Shown here piece by piece: positions 17,053 to 25,748 of a stretch of 60,227 nt of DNA; positions within the stretch are counted from its first letter, which is position 1; every line of letters starts with the position of its first letter. Source of the DNA: GCA-2705995 sp965661625. Lineage in GTDB: Bacteria; Bacteroidota; Bacteroidia; Flavobacteriales_G; Salibacteraceae. Under the pieces are notes generated by a model. The model saw only the letters and a program-made list of their open reading frames with translations. It ran no database searches and was not told the DNA's origin. The stretch is taken from contig CBFIEM010000018.1 of NCBI GenBank assembly GCA_965661625.1, positions 1 through 60,227 on the forward strand. The letters run 5' to 3'. The position numbers and the translations under genes are program-made.

Positions 17053-17206
17053 GAAACAATTTACATACAGTTTAAACGATTTAATAATGCTAACTCCACA
17101 AATCACGCTTTTAGGTTTTGGTTGAGCTTTATTGCTGCAAAGTAAGCAATCAAATCATAAGCGTTAATCATACGCGGTAACTAGCACGAGTCTATAAAAA
17201 AAGGCT

Positions 17207-17564
17207 TCACCAACTGGAGCTTTGTGTACCGCAGCTTGAGTTTGTAGACACATGAAGTCTAACGGTTTGAGCACCTGATGCAGTAACTGGACCTGTTGCA
17301 CTTGCAATAAAAACATTTGCCGTGGTTGTAACGTATAGATAGTAAGTAGTAACTGAACATTTCGAATGCCCATGTTCCTGCATCTGGTAACGTGACAGTT
17401 GCATATTCACCGGCGTAATTGTAGGATTCGATTTATCGGGCTGTAAACACCGTTGAGCTAGCAGTTAAAGATTCCTAGGCAGAGTTTTGTACGCAGGTAA
17501 ATGCATAAGAATTCAACAACGCAATGGCAATGTAAACCATGCTCAGAGGTAAATTTAGTTTCAT
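17207..17564 (-). pseudogene. Wrecked N-terminus of a T9SS-type surface protein
   Basis: From an ATG at 17564 the minus strand reads a signal peptide (MKLNLPLSMVYIAIALLNSY), then two in-frame stops (after QNSA and after VFTAR), then YNYAGEYATVTLPDAGTW. A one-base shift gives HSKCSVTTYYLYVTTTANVF and VRLHVSTNSSCGTQSSSW, then a stop. This is the Bacteroidota surface module of the form GEYxTV...AGxTYTF...DYxxI...ATGTVRxHxNxxCGT, usually found after the signal of large T9SS cargo. At least two nonsense and one frameshift lesion, and everything after the module is gone. Confidence 0.6.
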
Positions 17565-17823
17565 AAAAAAGGACTAAGGTTGAGTTTCATTGAAGCTATT
17601 GCTCCACTATGCAGTTTGAGTTTAGCAATATTAGCTATTGGGTACTTAATGGATTTCAATCGTGAATCTTCATAAAATCCAAAGTCTCCATACCTATTGT
17701 ATCTGCGAATGCGTGCTCACAAGTTTTTTTGCACTTGATATTAGGTCTGTCAGGAAGTAGGAAGAGCACCTTAATCAGTTTAGGTCTATGGGGTGAATAT
17801 GATTCGATGGCTTTATGAAAGAT
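17565..17823. other. Intergenic region, nothing recognised
   Basis: No open frame, hairpin or repeat stands out between the decayed module and repeat copy B. Confidence 0.3.
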
Positions 17824-17935
17824 GCATTGAAGTGAAGGAGCAGCGACATCCCACAGTGCAGCTTGCTGAACGAGGAATATAGCGTAAAACCCGACCGCAT
17901 AGCTGGGGTTGTTGGTAGAATGGGAAGCAGCCCAA
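17824..17935 (+). repeat. Dispersed intergenic repeat, copy B
   Basis: GCATTGAAGTGAAGGAGCAG, then ATCCCACAG, a GCAGCTTGCTG palindrome, then AATATAGCGTAAAACCCGACC and a closing GCAGCCCAAT. It shares block order with the copies at 2273, 25630 and 54510. A 71-codon open frame on the other strand lies mostly within it and is not a gene. Confidence 0.55.
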
Positions 17936-17976
17936 TCTTACCATAGTGTTTGAAGGTTACTAAGTGAAGAAAATAC

Positions 17977-18006
17977 AAAAGCCCCTGCACGAGGCAGAGG
18001 CTTTTT
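17977..18006 (-). terminator. Rho-independent terminator of the ELWxxDGT-repeat gene
   Basis: An 8-bp stem (GCCTCTGC/GCAGGGGC on the minus strand, one wobble) followed by TTTTGTATTTTC, 28 nt past the stop at 18034. Confidence 0.65.
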
Positions 18007-18033
18007 CAAGACGTTGTTTTTGAGTGATTTAGC

Positions 18034-20778
18034 TTATTTCCGAATAAGCTTGAATCGCGTTGTAGTTTGTGTTTCGAGATTTGCGATTTCCACCACATAT
18101 AGGCCTTTGCTTTTAGGAAGATCGAATTGCAGCGGTTCTGCTGTGAATGTGGATAAGTAGAAGACTTCCTGACCTAGAGCATTTATCACACGCACTTCAC
18201 CTGCAAAAGTATTGTCGCTAAATGCTATGTTTACTACTCCAGAAGTTGGATTAGGGTACAAGGAAATAGATTGACTCTCATCATGTGTAATGCTGGAGAG
18301 AATAACATTTAAGACATTTGAAGTACCGGTGCAGTTTTCACTGTTTGTTGCTTCACAGTAATATGTGTCATTCGAGGTTGCCGTATACGTAGCAGCGTTA
18401 GCTCCAGCAATTGCGCCCTGACTATTGTACCATTGGTAGCTCACGAAGCCCGTATCTGCCTGGAGGTTGTTTCCGTTTTGTACAATAGATAATGTAGGAG
18501 CATTGCAGGTTCTAAAGCGGTATAATTCACCTAAACCAAATGAAGGACCTCCTATTAACCAGTCATTTGCATTGAGGTAGGCATAACCATTGAGCTCAAC
18601 CATATTGGATGGAGTTTGGGCCCTAGACCTGGCAATCCCAGGTGACAATTCAGGAAGCATTGAAGGTGCAGATATACCATCATAAACATAGAGTTCAGCC
18701 CCAAAACCAGTTGCTTCATCTGCCCAAAAGAATAGCTTATCATTGATTTGAGTTGCAGATGAAAATTGCCATGAGTTTGAACCCGCAGGCATAAAATTGG
18801 TTACTTGTGTTGGTGTGCCAGTTCCATCATACTCCCACAGGTTTGGAAAGTAGCCTTGGTTCTCCGCAATAAATACTAGTTTATTGTTTATTACTTCGAA
18901 ACTATGGGGGTATGAACTATTTGGCCAGCCTGAATCTGTACCTGTCCATAAGTCAGCAGTCAGTTGAGGTGCATTTACTCCATCGTATTCATACAGTTCA
19001 GTTCCAACGGTCATACTTCCAAAAGCACTGAAGTAAAGTTTGTTGTTGTACTCCATAAACCCACTAGGCTCAGAATCAGAATCGGGGTTGATATCGGCCA
19101 CCAGAGTTGGTGCAGACACCCCATCGTATTGCCACAACTCCATTCCATGGGTAGTATCTGCTGCAGAAAAAATGAGCTTATTGTTGAATGTGGTAAAGCC
19201 GCCAGGTAATGAGCTGCTGGATCCCGCACTGATATCTGCAACTAAGCTAGGCGCATTGGTGCCATCGTACTTCCAGAGTTCCTTTCCTTCAGGACCACGG
19301 TTTGCTGAGAAGTAGAGTTCACCATTATACTCATAAAATCCAACATCTGATGTTGTAAATACGGAGCTTATCACTGGTGCGTTTGACCCATCGTATTCGA
19401 ACATCTGATAACCAGAAGTATCATAAGCTTTGAAGTATAGCGTATTATTATAAGTGAACAGCCCTTGAGGTGCGCTGCTATTCGGGGTGTTTTGTGCATT
19501 GAAACCGGGATATATGTCGGCAACAAGGGTAGTAGAACTTCCATCTGTAGCGTACAATTCAGATCCGTTTGCACCATAAGCCCTAAAGTAGATCTTGTTC
19601 TGAAAGCGAGTTAGGAATTTTATCTGTGACCCCATGTTCATGGTTTCGTTAGTAGCGCGTTGAACTGATGTCTCATCATAGGTGAATAGAGCACCTGGTA
19701 TGGTTCCATCAGTGGCTCCAAAATAAAGTTTGTTATTGAACACATAGGATGCTTGTATACCCGAAGAGGAAGTTCCGCTGTAGATATCTTGTACTTGTGA
19801 AACGGTACTGCCATTGTAACTCCAAAGTTCGAATCCTGTTGAGCTTTGGAAGGCTCCAAAATAAAGGGAGTTGTTGTATGTTGTAAGTGCTCGGGGAGCT
19901 GCTATGCCTTGTGACGCAATATCTATAAATGAAGTGGTTACACCATCAGTTTTCCATAATTGGCCAACAGCAGTATCTTCAGCAGCATTGAAATAAAGCT
20001 CGTTGTTGAATACTTCAAAAGTATTTACAGATGCATTATTTAAGTTAACCCTGAGGCGAGAACCGTTGGCGATACCTGAAACTGGAGCAGGAGCAAGAGA
20101 ACCGTCATATTTCCAAAGCTCTAGGCCATTTGGCGCTTGAAAGGCAGCAAAATAAATGGCATTATTGAATTGCTGGAAGGCCGACACCGCAGCAAATACA
20201 GAAGAGCTTGAGCTCAAGGAGGGGGCGCCGATACCATTGTAGGTGAAAAAACCAATCCCGTCGACATAGAAGTACAACAAGCTATTTATTGAAGTAATTC
20301 CTCTTACAGAACAGTAGTTACTCGATCCCGAGGAGCTTGAGATTACCGAAGTGCCTGTTGAGCTGTCATAACCAATAAGTTCCCAATCACCTGCATTTGT
20401 ATAGGCAGTGAAGTATATTTTTCCATTGTAAACATATGGTTGAGGATAGGAGTCTCGGAAGGGTGCATTGATGTCGTAAACCTCCAGAGGCGGGTTGACG
20501 CCATCAAACTCCATCAGTTTCATGCTTGAATTGCTTGAAGCAGCGGAAAGGAAGTAAACTTTACCGCCTACTTCGGTCAGATACCTCGGGTTAGCTGTGC
20601 CAGCGAGGTTGGTTTCATCTACGATGCTAATGTCAGTGCCATCATAGCTCAAAAGCACTTGTCCTGATCCACGGGAAACCCCGGAAAAGAATAGGCTGTT
20701 ATTGAACTCTAAGAATTGACTTGGAATGGCATTTTGGGCCGGACTGGCCGGTGCTTGATTGATATCTTCAACCAACAT
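18034..20778 (-). CDS. Large T9SS-secreted protein with ELWxxDGT-like repeats, damaged 5' end
   Basis: At least 914 residues. About fifteen repeats of ~45-55 residues have the pattern (F/Y)NNxLYF.A...G.ELW.YDG..AP.LV.DI, the ELWxxDGT beta-propeller-type repeat of extracellular proteins. A short Ig-like segment (LQADTGFVSYQWYN) precedes the T9SS type A sorting domain (ISLYPNPTSGVVNIAF...KGLYVVEI...RFKLIRK). The first ATG of the open frame (20778) lies after the signal peptide. Upstream codons in frame encode IIYLAISVTCAIGQNL, the hydrophobic and cleavage part of a signal, but no start codon precedes it. An in-frame ATG at 20850 is separated from it by three TAA codons. It may be a recent pseudogene, or use a non-standard start. 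Confidence 0.72.
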   Translation of the reverse strand: MLVEDINQAPASPAQNAIPSQFLEFNNSLFFSGVSRGSGQVLLSYDGTDISIVDETNLAGTANPRYLTEVGGKVYFLSAASSNSSMKLMEFDGVNPPLEVYDINAPFRDSYPQPYVYNGKIYFTAYTNAGDWELIGYDSSTGTSVISSSSGSSNYCSVRGITSINSLLYFYVDGIGFFTYNGIGAPSLSSSSSVFAAVSAFQQFNNAIYFAAFQAPNGLELWKYDGSLAPAPVSGIANGSRLRVNLNNASVNTFEVFNNELYFNAAEDTAVGQLWKTDGVTTSFIDIASQGIAAPRALTTYNNSLYFGAFQSSTGFELWSYNGSTVSQVQDIYSGTSSSGIQASYVFNNKLYFGATDGTIPGALFTYDETSVQRATNETMNMGSQIKFLTRFQNKIYFRAYGANGSELYATDGSSTTLVADIYPGFNAQNTPNSSAPQGLFTYNNTLYFKAYDTSGYQMFEYDGSNAPVISSVFTTSDVGFYEYNGELYFSANRGPEGKELWKYDGTNAPSLVADISAGSSSSLPGGFTTFNNKLIFSAADTTHGMELWQYDGVSAPTLVADINPDSDSEPSGFMEYNNKLYFSAFGSMTVGTELYEYDGVNAPQLTADLWTGTDSGWPNSSYPHSFEVINNKLVFIAENQGYFPNLWEYDGTGTPTQVTNFMPAGSNSWQFSSATQINDKLFFWADEATGFGAELYVYDGISAPSMLPELSPGIARSRAQTPSNMVELNGYAYLNANDWLIGGPSFGLGELYRFRTCNAPTLSIVQNGNNLQADTGFVSYQWYNSQGAIAGANAATYTATSNDTYYCEATNSENCTGTSNVLNVILSSITHDESQSISLYPNPTSGVVNIAFSDNTFAGEVRVINALGQEVFYLSTFTAEPLQFDLPKSKGLYVVEIANLETQTTTRFKLIRK

Positions 20779-20864
20779 TAAGTTCTGTCCGATTGCGCAG
20801 GTTACCGAAATGGCAAGGTATATAATTTATAATATTGATTATTAATTCATTAACCTCCTTAAAG

Positions 20865-21514
20865 ATGAAGCAACTTTTTTGTTTAAGTCTATTCATTTCG
20901 CTTTTAATGTTTTCAATTTGCAGTCGCAATCGGCTGATGACACTCTGATAGTTGTGAAGTTTGTTGACTCGGCATACATTCCTACTTGGAATATTGAAAA
21001 TGATTCTTTAACCAGAACCTTATTCTATGCAAATGCCGGTGATGATGTTGTAATTCATGCTGGAGATAGTGTTGAATTGTCCATTGAATCAATTGGCGAG
21101 TCAGCACAGTATAATTGGTTGAATTCAACTTGTACGGATGGGCTATGCTCGAACATGATGTCTTTTTGGGCGTCTCCTGATAGTACAACTGTTTATACTG
21201 CGGAAGCTACAGCTTTGGGAGATGGTTATAGAGATTATGATCAAGTTAAAGTCACGGTTCAGCAACAATGGATTAATTCTTTATACCCAAATCCGGCCTC
21301 AACTAATTTAACTGTTGATTATTATACTGTAGGAGCTACTAACTCTAAAATAAGGATTACGAATATATGGACGAGTTCATTCAATGATTATAACATTAAT
21401 AATGCTGATGATGAGAAAGTGATTAGTGTTTCTGGATATTCCACAGGGAATTATTTGGTTGAATTAATTTGTGATGGTGAAGTCTTAGACTCGAAACCGT
21501 TAGTTGTACTATAA
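20865..21514 (+). pseudogene. T9SS cargo protein, frameshifted just after the signal peptide
   Basis: The ATG at 20865 opens a signal peptide (MKQLFCLSLFISLLMFSI) that runs out of frame. From about 20925 another frame carries SQSADDTLIVVKFVDSAYIP, a PKD/Ig-like segment (AGDDVVIHAGDSVELSI...YNWLNSTC) and a T9SS type A sorting domain (INSLYPNPASTNLTVDYY...STGNYLVELICDGEVL). One base added within AATTTGCAG (about 20922-20932) would join them. The open frame has only an internal TTG at 20879, which would give a non-signal N-terminus. The intact protein would be about 215 residues, cell-surface or secreted. It is divergent from the ELWxxDGT gene, whose signal is also damaged. Confidence 0.65.
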
Positions 21515-21525
21515 AATTGATATCT

Positions 21526-22461
21526 ATGAGGATTATTATTCTTTTATCTCTAACACTTTTTTCTTTAGCTTCATTAGCTCAAGATCAGTTCGCACCGGTA
21601 GGAGCCAAGTGGTATTATCGTCCTGCAACGACTATTCCTTATTGGGCACGGGAGGAAGCTATGCTCATTGAGTCAAATCGAGATACAATAGTCAATGGAT
21701 TGGATGCGCGCGTTCTTAGACGACATGAAGGAACGGTATACCCTGATGGCTCCTCTAGTTTTAGACCCTATGATGAATTTCTTGTAAGGGGCGATTCTTC
21801 GGCAATCTGGTTCTTTGATACAGTTAATCATGAGTTTTACAAGCATCATGACTTTACGCTGGAGCCCGGCGATTCCTTAGTTGTCCAAGATTCCGCTAAT
21901 TATAGAGGGATTTTTTATCCAGGAGATTTTTATACAGCTATAGTCGATTCAGTAGAAACGGAGGTGATTAATGGGGTGGCGTATAGGCGAAACGAGTATT
22001 TGTATACTATTGGCAACTTTGCTTACTTTGCGGTTTTTGTACATGATCAATGGGTTGATGAACCTTATGCTTATCAGTTTATTGGTGGACGGCATGAATT
22101 TTTTTATCGATTTCAACATTTTACTGTTAACCATGATAGTAGCGTGCCTTATGAGCTTGTTTGTTATGTAGATGAGTTTCGCTCAGTACAGTTTTATCCT
22201 CAATTTTGTAATCTTTCGGTATTGAGTACCCCTGAGTATTCAGGAAAATCAATACACCTTTATCCAAATCCAACTGATGATTTCGTCCAAATTTCTGGAG
22301 TGACGGGGTCCAATAAGGTTGAAATTTATTCAATAGCAGGAAAGTTAATGCTTACGCAAACCATCTTCTCAGAAGAGAATATAGACGTTAGCTCATTAAC
22401 TGCTGGAGTATATATTATTCGTGTTGGAGCGGGTTCCCATCAGAAGTTGATTATTCGTTAG
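21526..22461 (+). CDS. T9SS type A sorting domain-containing exported protein
   Basis: A 311-residue protein with a signal peptide (MRIIILLSLTLFSLASLAQ) and a mature domain of unknown type starting FAPVGAKWYYRP, rich in aromatic strands (WFFDTVNHEFYKH). The C-terminal T9SS sorting domain is clear: IHLYPNPTDDFVQISG, KVEIYSIAGKLM and GVYIIRVGAGSHQKLIIR. It should be exported by Sec and then sent through T9SS to the surface. Start ATG 21526 is favoured over the in-frame TTG at 21517. It follows the frameshifted T9SS gene by 11 nt, so the two may have been one transcript. Confidence 0.8.
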   Translation: MRIIILLSLTLFSLASLAQDQFAPVGAKWYYRPATTIPYWAREEAMLIESNRDTIVNGLDARVLRRHEGTVYPDGSSSFRPYDEFLVRGDSSAIWFFDTVNHEFYKHHDFTLEPGDSLVVQDSANYRGIFYPGDFYTAIVDSVETEVINGVAYRRNEYLYTIGNFAYFAVFVHDQWVDEPYAYQFIGGRHEFFYRFQHFTVNHDSSVPYELVCYVDEFRSVQFYPQFCNLSVLSTPEYSGKSIHLYPNPTDDFVQISGVTGSNKVEIYSIAGKLMLTQTIFSEENIDVSSLTAGVYIIRVGAGSHQKLIIR

Positions 22462-22797
22462 CTAGCTAGTAAGTTGAGTTTGAAATAATCTTGACAAGCA
22501 AGTATGCTTAGAGGTATAAATAGCACGCGTTATATTTCTTCAGCACTTAATATTAAGTTGGGTTTGGTGTGGGCTCTAGGGATTCAATTAACACATTACA
22601 AGGCATGAAATCCTAAGAACAGTGCTTAAGAAAGCAATTAAAAACAAACAGCGACTTTGGTATTTCTAAATACATTCGCAATCAGGGATTGTTATACTAT
22701 TCAAAGTAGGACCTCGCATTTAGTCAAGAAATAATAAAAATGTCTGTGACCTAATACTTGTAAAGGGGCGTAGTGATAAATTCGATTCAATAATTCC
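22462..22797. other. Intergenic region, nothing recognised
   Basis: An AT-rich stretch of 336 bases with no open frame of note. It must carry the promoter of the TonB_C-like gene at 22798, but no strong TAnnTTTG box is seen. Confidence 0.3.
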
Positions 22798-23772
22798 ATG
22801 AAAAACAGTTTAGTACTTCTAGGGTTTATGCTATCAAGTATCACAGCGTTCACTGAAGAGGTTCCGCATAAAATGCAGGACTTGCTTCAAAAAACCCAAT
22901 TGATTGTTCATGGCAAAATTACCTCCAATGCTCAATTAACCGTAACAGTCCATGTGTTAGACGTAATCTACAACTACCGCACAGGAATTCATAAAGGGGA
23001 TTACCTCAAAATTCAAAATGACTTTAATGTTGTCTGTCCCATTGATATTCCATTGGAATACGCCCAGCAAAAAAAGGAAGCGGTTTTCTTTTTAGATTAT
23101 TCGAAAAACAAATGGCGAGTTACTGCAGGAGATGTAGCCTTTTTAAAAGACGGCATAGGTGAATTGGTGTTTTATGAAGAGGGGTATGCCTACGCTGGTT
23201 CCATTGAAGAATGGAAAGCCGATTTAGAAGGGTATTACTCCCATTTTAAGCGTAATGAAGAAAATACCTTGATTCCATTGCTCGACAAGGACGCATGGGT
23301 ATTGGAAAAAGAATTATCTGCCTTAGCACAACTCCAATACAATTCTTACTATCGGAATCACACTAAAAAAATTGCAAAGCACCCAAGGCTCACACTGCTG
23401 GAAATTGAGCATCCAACAATCGAAAGGCCGTTCGAAACGAGCGCCACTTCTCGAGTTGTTTTACCGCCTATTTCTGATGAAAAGCAGCAAGAAATTAGTA
23501 GAATTATCGCTTCAAATGCACGGAGTCAATATCCAGAGCTTGAAGCAAACAACATTGAAGGGGTTTTGTACTATTCTTTGTCATTTCGAGAAGATGGAAC
23601 CATTGCCAAAATAGCAATAGAGCGCCCGCTTCATGGTAAGCTTCACGATGCCATCAGATCATACTACCATGAACATGCAAAATGGCCACCAGCATTGAAT
23701 GAGACCGGTCAAGCTGTAAGGTTTAAACAGGTGCTTCCATTACGCTTTAAAACTGACCAACAATCAAAATAG
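22798..23772 (+). CDS. Exported protein with C-terminal TonB-like (TonB_C) domain
   Basis: A 324-residue protein with a short N-terminal signal-like segment (MKNSLVLLGFMLSSITAFT). The C-terminal ~90 residues, GVLYYSLSFREDGTIAKIAIERPLHGKLHDAI...WPPALNETGQAVRFKQVLPLRF, look like the TonB C-terminal fold (V.V.F.V..dG.i...V..s...ldeeA...i...p.W.PA...G..v......p..F). The middle (QKTQLIVHGKITSNAQL...) is unassigned. Bacteroidota have many periplasmic TonB_C proteins without the transmembrane anchor and proline-rich linker, so this need not energise a receptor. The gene stands alone. Confidence 0.6.
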   Translation: MKNSLVLLGFMLSSITAFTEEVPHKMQDLLQKTQLIVHGKITSNAQLTVTVHVLDVIYNYRTGIHKGDYLKIQNDFNVVCPIDIPLEYAQQKKEAVFFLDYSKNKWRVTAGDVAFLKDGIGELVFYEEGYAYAGSIEEWKADLEGYYSHFKRNEENTLIPLLDKDAWVLEKELSALAQLQYNSYYRNHTKKIAKHPRLTLLEIEHPTIERPFETSATSRVVLPPISDEKQQEISRIIASNARSQYPELEANNIEGVLYYSLSFREDGTIAKIAIERPLHGKLHDAIRSYYHEHAKWPPALNETGQAVRFKQVLPLRFKTDQQSK

Positions 23773-24178
23773 GAGTAGGCTGTAGATTTGACCTAAGGCG
23801 CAATAGCGACTGTGTTTGTAATGTTTTAATGTTGCCTACTTTCCTGTTTTTCCAAAGCCCGCGAGTTGCTGTAAAGGAGTTCCTCTTCTTGCGTAATTAA
23901 TTCATTCCACACTAGTGCTAGCACAATAAAACTTCCTTCACCTTTAATTACTGATGTCTTTCCGTTCCTTTTTCACATAACCAGATATTATTAGCGTTAA
24001 TTAAGCTTCTTGGAAGTTAATAGTTGCTGTTTGGCAATTATAATTTGTTATAAAACCCTAAAACGCCAACAATCAATTGCTAATCGCTGTTTAATTCAGT
24101 AAAATTGCACAGCAAAACAAACCATAAAGCAATTCTTGCGTTTGTATTGTTGAAATTAGGTAACCAAAAACAATTAAC
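23773..24178. other. Intergenic region of 406 bases
   Basis: The minus strand around 23850-23960 can be read as a ~35-codon protein-like stretch ending in a stop, but without a clear start or relatives. The right half is very AT-rich and leads into the T9SS-type gene at 24179. No repeat or hairpin is seen. Confidence 0.3.
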
Positions 24179-25312
24179 ATGAAAAAAATAATTACCCTTT
24201 TATCAGGTGCGCTTTTCGCAACAGCATCTATAGCTCAATACGATATGGCCGTTACAGATCTCAATTTTTATGAGGATAACGGTCAAATCATGACAAATAA
24301 TGGTGGACCAATCTCAGTTGTTTGGGAAAATGTAGGATCAACTACAATCAATCAAAACGATACCATCTTCGTAGCTTTTACTTTAAATGATGCTTTGCTT
24401 GCAGCTCCAGGGTTCTTGGCGCCCCAAGATTACCCTCAAGGTGCAATTGATACATTCAATTACGATGCTACAATCTCATTGCCACAACAAACGTTTGCCG
24501 GTAGGTTAGGTAACTTGCGTTTAATTGCTGGCGACGATACTCAAATTGGTGGTAACCCAATTGGACCAAACCGCACGCTTGAAGCATTTTTGATTGTAAT
24601 TCCAGTAGGTGGCACTCCACTAGTAGATGTAAATAATGCGAATGATACAGGTGTTGTAGACTTCAACTTGGTTGATGGTGATTTTGCTTCGACGAACATT
24701 CAGGTGGTTGCAGGAAACGTATCAGCTAACAATACCATAAATGTAAATCAAGGAGGTTCATTGGATACGATTTCGTTTGATGTAAACAATAACTCTACGC
24801 TGAACCATTTTGAGTTTTTAGCAGGTATTGAGCGTTCAATCAACGGTGTAGTGGATACGTTAAATTTACAATTACCACGTATTCAAACTGCATACGGAGC
24901 GTTTACTGGTGTTATCAATGCGGTAGATCAAATTGCAAACATCAATGTGCCAATTGATCAGTCTTCATTGCCAACATCAACTGGTAATTTTGACGTGTGT
25001 ATGCGTATGCTTTACACACCAGATTCAAACCCAGCCAATGACCAAGTGTGTGAAACATTCACGATAGATTTCACAAGCAGCATCGTAGAACTTGAAAACG
25101 GATCTGGTTTCAACACATATTTCGCTGGAAATGTATTGAATATTAATACAAACGGAATTAATAATGAAGCTGTTCGTGTTACAAACTTGGCAGGTCAAGT
25201 AATTTATAATGGTCGTGTGAACGAAGGTTTGAACACCATCAACATTAACGCAGGTTCTGGAGTATTCTTTGTAACAATCAAAGGGGAAACTGCTAAAGTG
25301 GTTAAGTCGTAA
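24179..25312 (+). CDS. Secreted protein with T9SS-type C-terminal domain
   Basis: A 377-residue protein with a signal peptide (MKKIITLLSGALFATASIAQ). The mature part has two CARDB-like beta domains (VTDLNFYEDNGQIMTNNGGPISVVWENVGS and the later INVNQGGSLDTISFDVNNNS), common in surface adhesins. The C-terminus (GFNTYFAGNVLNINTNGINNEAVRVTNLAGQVIYNGRVNEG...GSGVFFVTIKGETAKVVKS) is a T9SS sorting domain of the shorter type. A strong terminator follows. Probably monocistronic. Confidence 0.72.
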   Translation: MKKIITLLSGALFATASIAQYDMAVTDLNFYEDNGQIMTNNGGPISVVWENVGSTTINQNDTIFVAFTLNDALLAAPGFLAPQDYPQGAIDTFNYDATISLPQQTFAGRLGNLRLIAGDDTQIGGNPIGPNRTLEAFLIVIPVGGTPLVDVNNANDTGVVDFNLVDGDFASTNIQVVAGNVSANNTINVNQGGSLDTISFDVNNNSTLNHFEFLAGIERSINGVVDTLNLQLPRIQTAYGAFTGVINAVDQIANINVPIDQSSLPTSTGNFDVCMRMLYTPDSNPANDQVCETFTIDFTSSIVELENGSGFNTYFAGNVLNINTNGINNEAVRVTNLAGQVIYNGRVNEGLNTININAGSGVFFVTIKGETAKVVKS

Positions 25313-25330
25313 GACCAACCAATTCTCACT

Positions 25331-25366
25331 AAAAAAGGCAATCCATTTGGGTTGCCTTTTTTGTTT
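25331..25366 (+). terminator. Bidirectional rho-independent terminator
   Basis: AAAAAAGGCAATCC and GGGTTGCCTTTTTT form a stem of about 12 bp with an ATTT loop, then TTGTTTT. It lies between the convergent T9SS-type gene (stop 25312) and the small lipoprotein (stop 25374), and can serve both. Confidence 0.85.
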
Positions 25367-25373
25367 TAGTCAA

Positions 25374-25574
25374 TCACTTCTTTTTAATTTCTAACTGGGG
25401 TGATTTGGGCAGGCGCTCAGGAATCAATATCGTCGTATCGGCGGTTTCATCAATGCTTTTCCCAGGAGCCACAATTACTTCTGGCTCTTCACGTTCCAAA
25501 TGGCGCGTCTCATATGCCGCTACACAGCTACTCATAAGCAGACACAATCCTATTATTCCTGTATTTTTATTCAT
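25374..25574 (-). CDS. Small lipoprotein
   Basis: A 66-residue protein. MNKNTGIIGLCLLMSSCVAA is a lipoprotein signal with lipobox LMSSC. The short mature part is charged and proline-containing (REEPEVIVAPG, ERLPKSPQLEIKKK), with no recognisable domain. The ATG at 25574 is chosen because the six extra upstream residues do not fit a signal. It lies between the terminator and repeat copy C. Confidence 0.5.
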   Translation of the reverse strand: MNKNTGIIGLCLLMSSCVAAYETRHLEREEPEVIVAPGKSIDETADTTILIPERLPKSPQLEIKKK

Positions 25575-25629
25575 CCTTTGTCTTATTTCCATAGTGATTT
25601 AACGCCTAGATCTTCTGCTTGGTTGGTTT

Positions 25630-25710
25630 AGGGCACCCCCCTTCAGGTCGGGCTTTAAGCTCATACGCCTCGGCTTTGCCTGTGGGGTAACCGCTTCAAT
25701 CCCTGGTGCG
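25630..25710 (-). repeat. Dispersed intergenic repeat, copy C
   Basis: Minus strand: CCAGGGATTGAAGCGGTTACC, then CCACAGGC, a short hairpin, GTATGAGCTTAAAGCCCGACC and GGGGGGTGCCC. It lies 38 nt past the stop of the DUF1684 gene, in the same orientation as the ABC transporter operon. Confidence 0.6.
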
Positions 25711-25748
25711 TTTTCTTGCTTTTTCATAGACCCCATTTTGATCATCGG

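Noticed and set aside
17775..17990. 71-codon minus-strand frame
   Set aside because: It lies mostly within repeat copy B and the terminator and has no signal or domain.
8075..20829. Genetic-code reassignment of TAA, suggested by in-frame TAA codons at 8075 and 20827-20844
   Set aside because: TAA is the natural stop of many intact genes here (for example the FKBP, ABC-F, bamD and HMG-CoA lyase genes), and other lesions nearby are frameshifts or TAG. Decay explains more.
7700..21514. All lesions being sequencing errors
   Set aside because: Several remnants involve large deletions (PYP/TAL, OmpA scrap, T9SS module), which base-call errors cannot cause, and 30 kb of housekeeping genes is clean. 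Single-base cases may still be errors and are marked so.
23850..23960. Protein-like minus-strand stretch of about 35 codons (EGSFIVLALVWNELITQEEE) in the gap before 24179
   Set aside because: No start, no recognised family and stops on both sides; might be a remnant but cannot be supported.
24179..25312. Antisense frame of 97 codons (25025-25318) as a gene
   Set aside because: It is a shadow of the T9SS-type gene, without start signals or a recognised domain.
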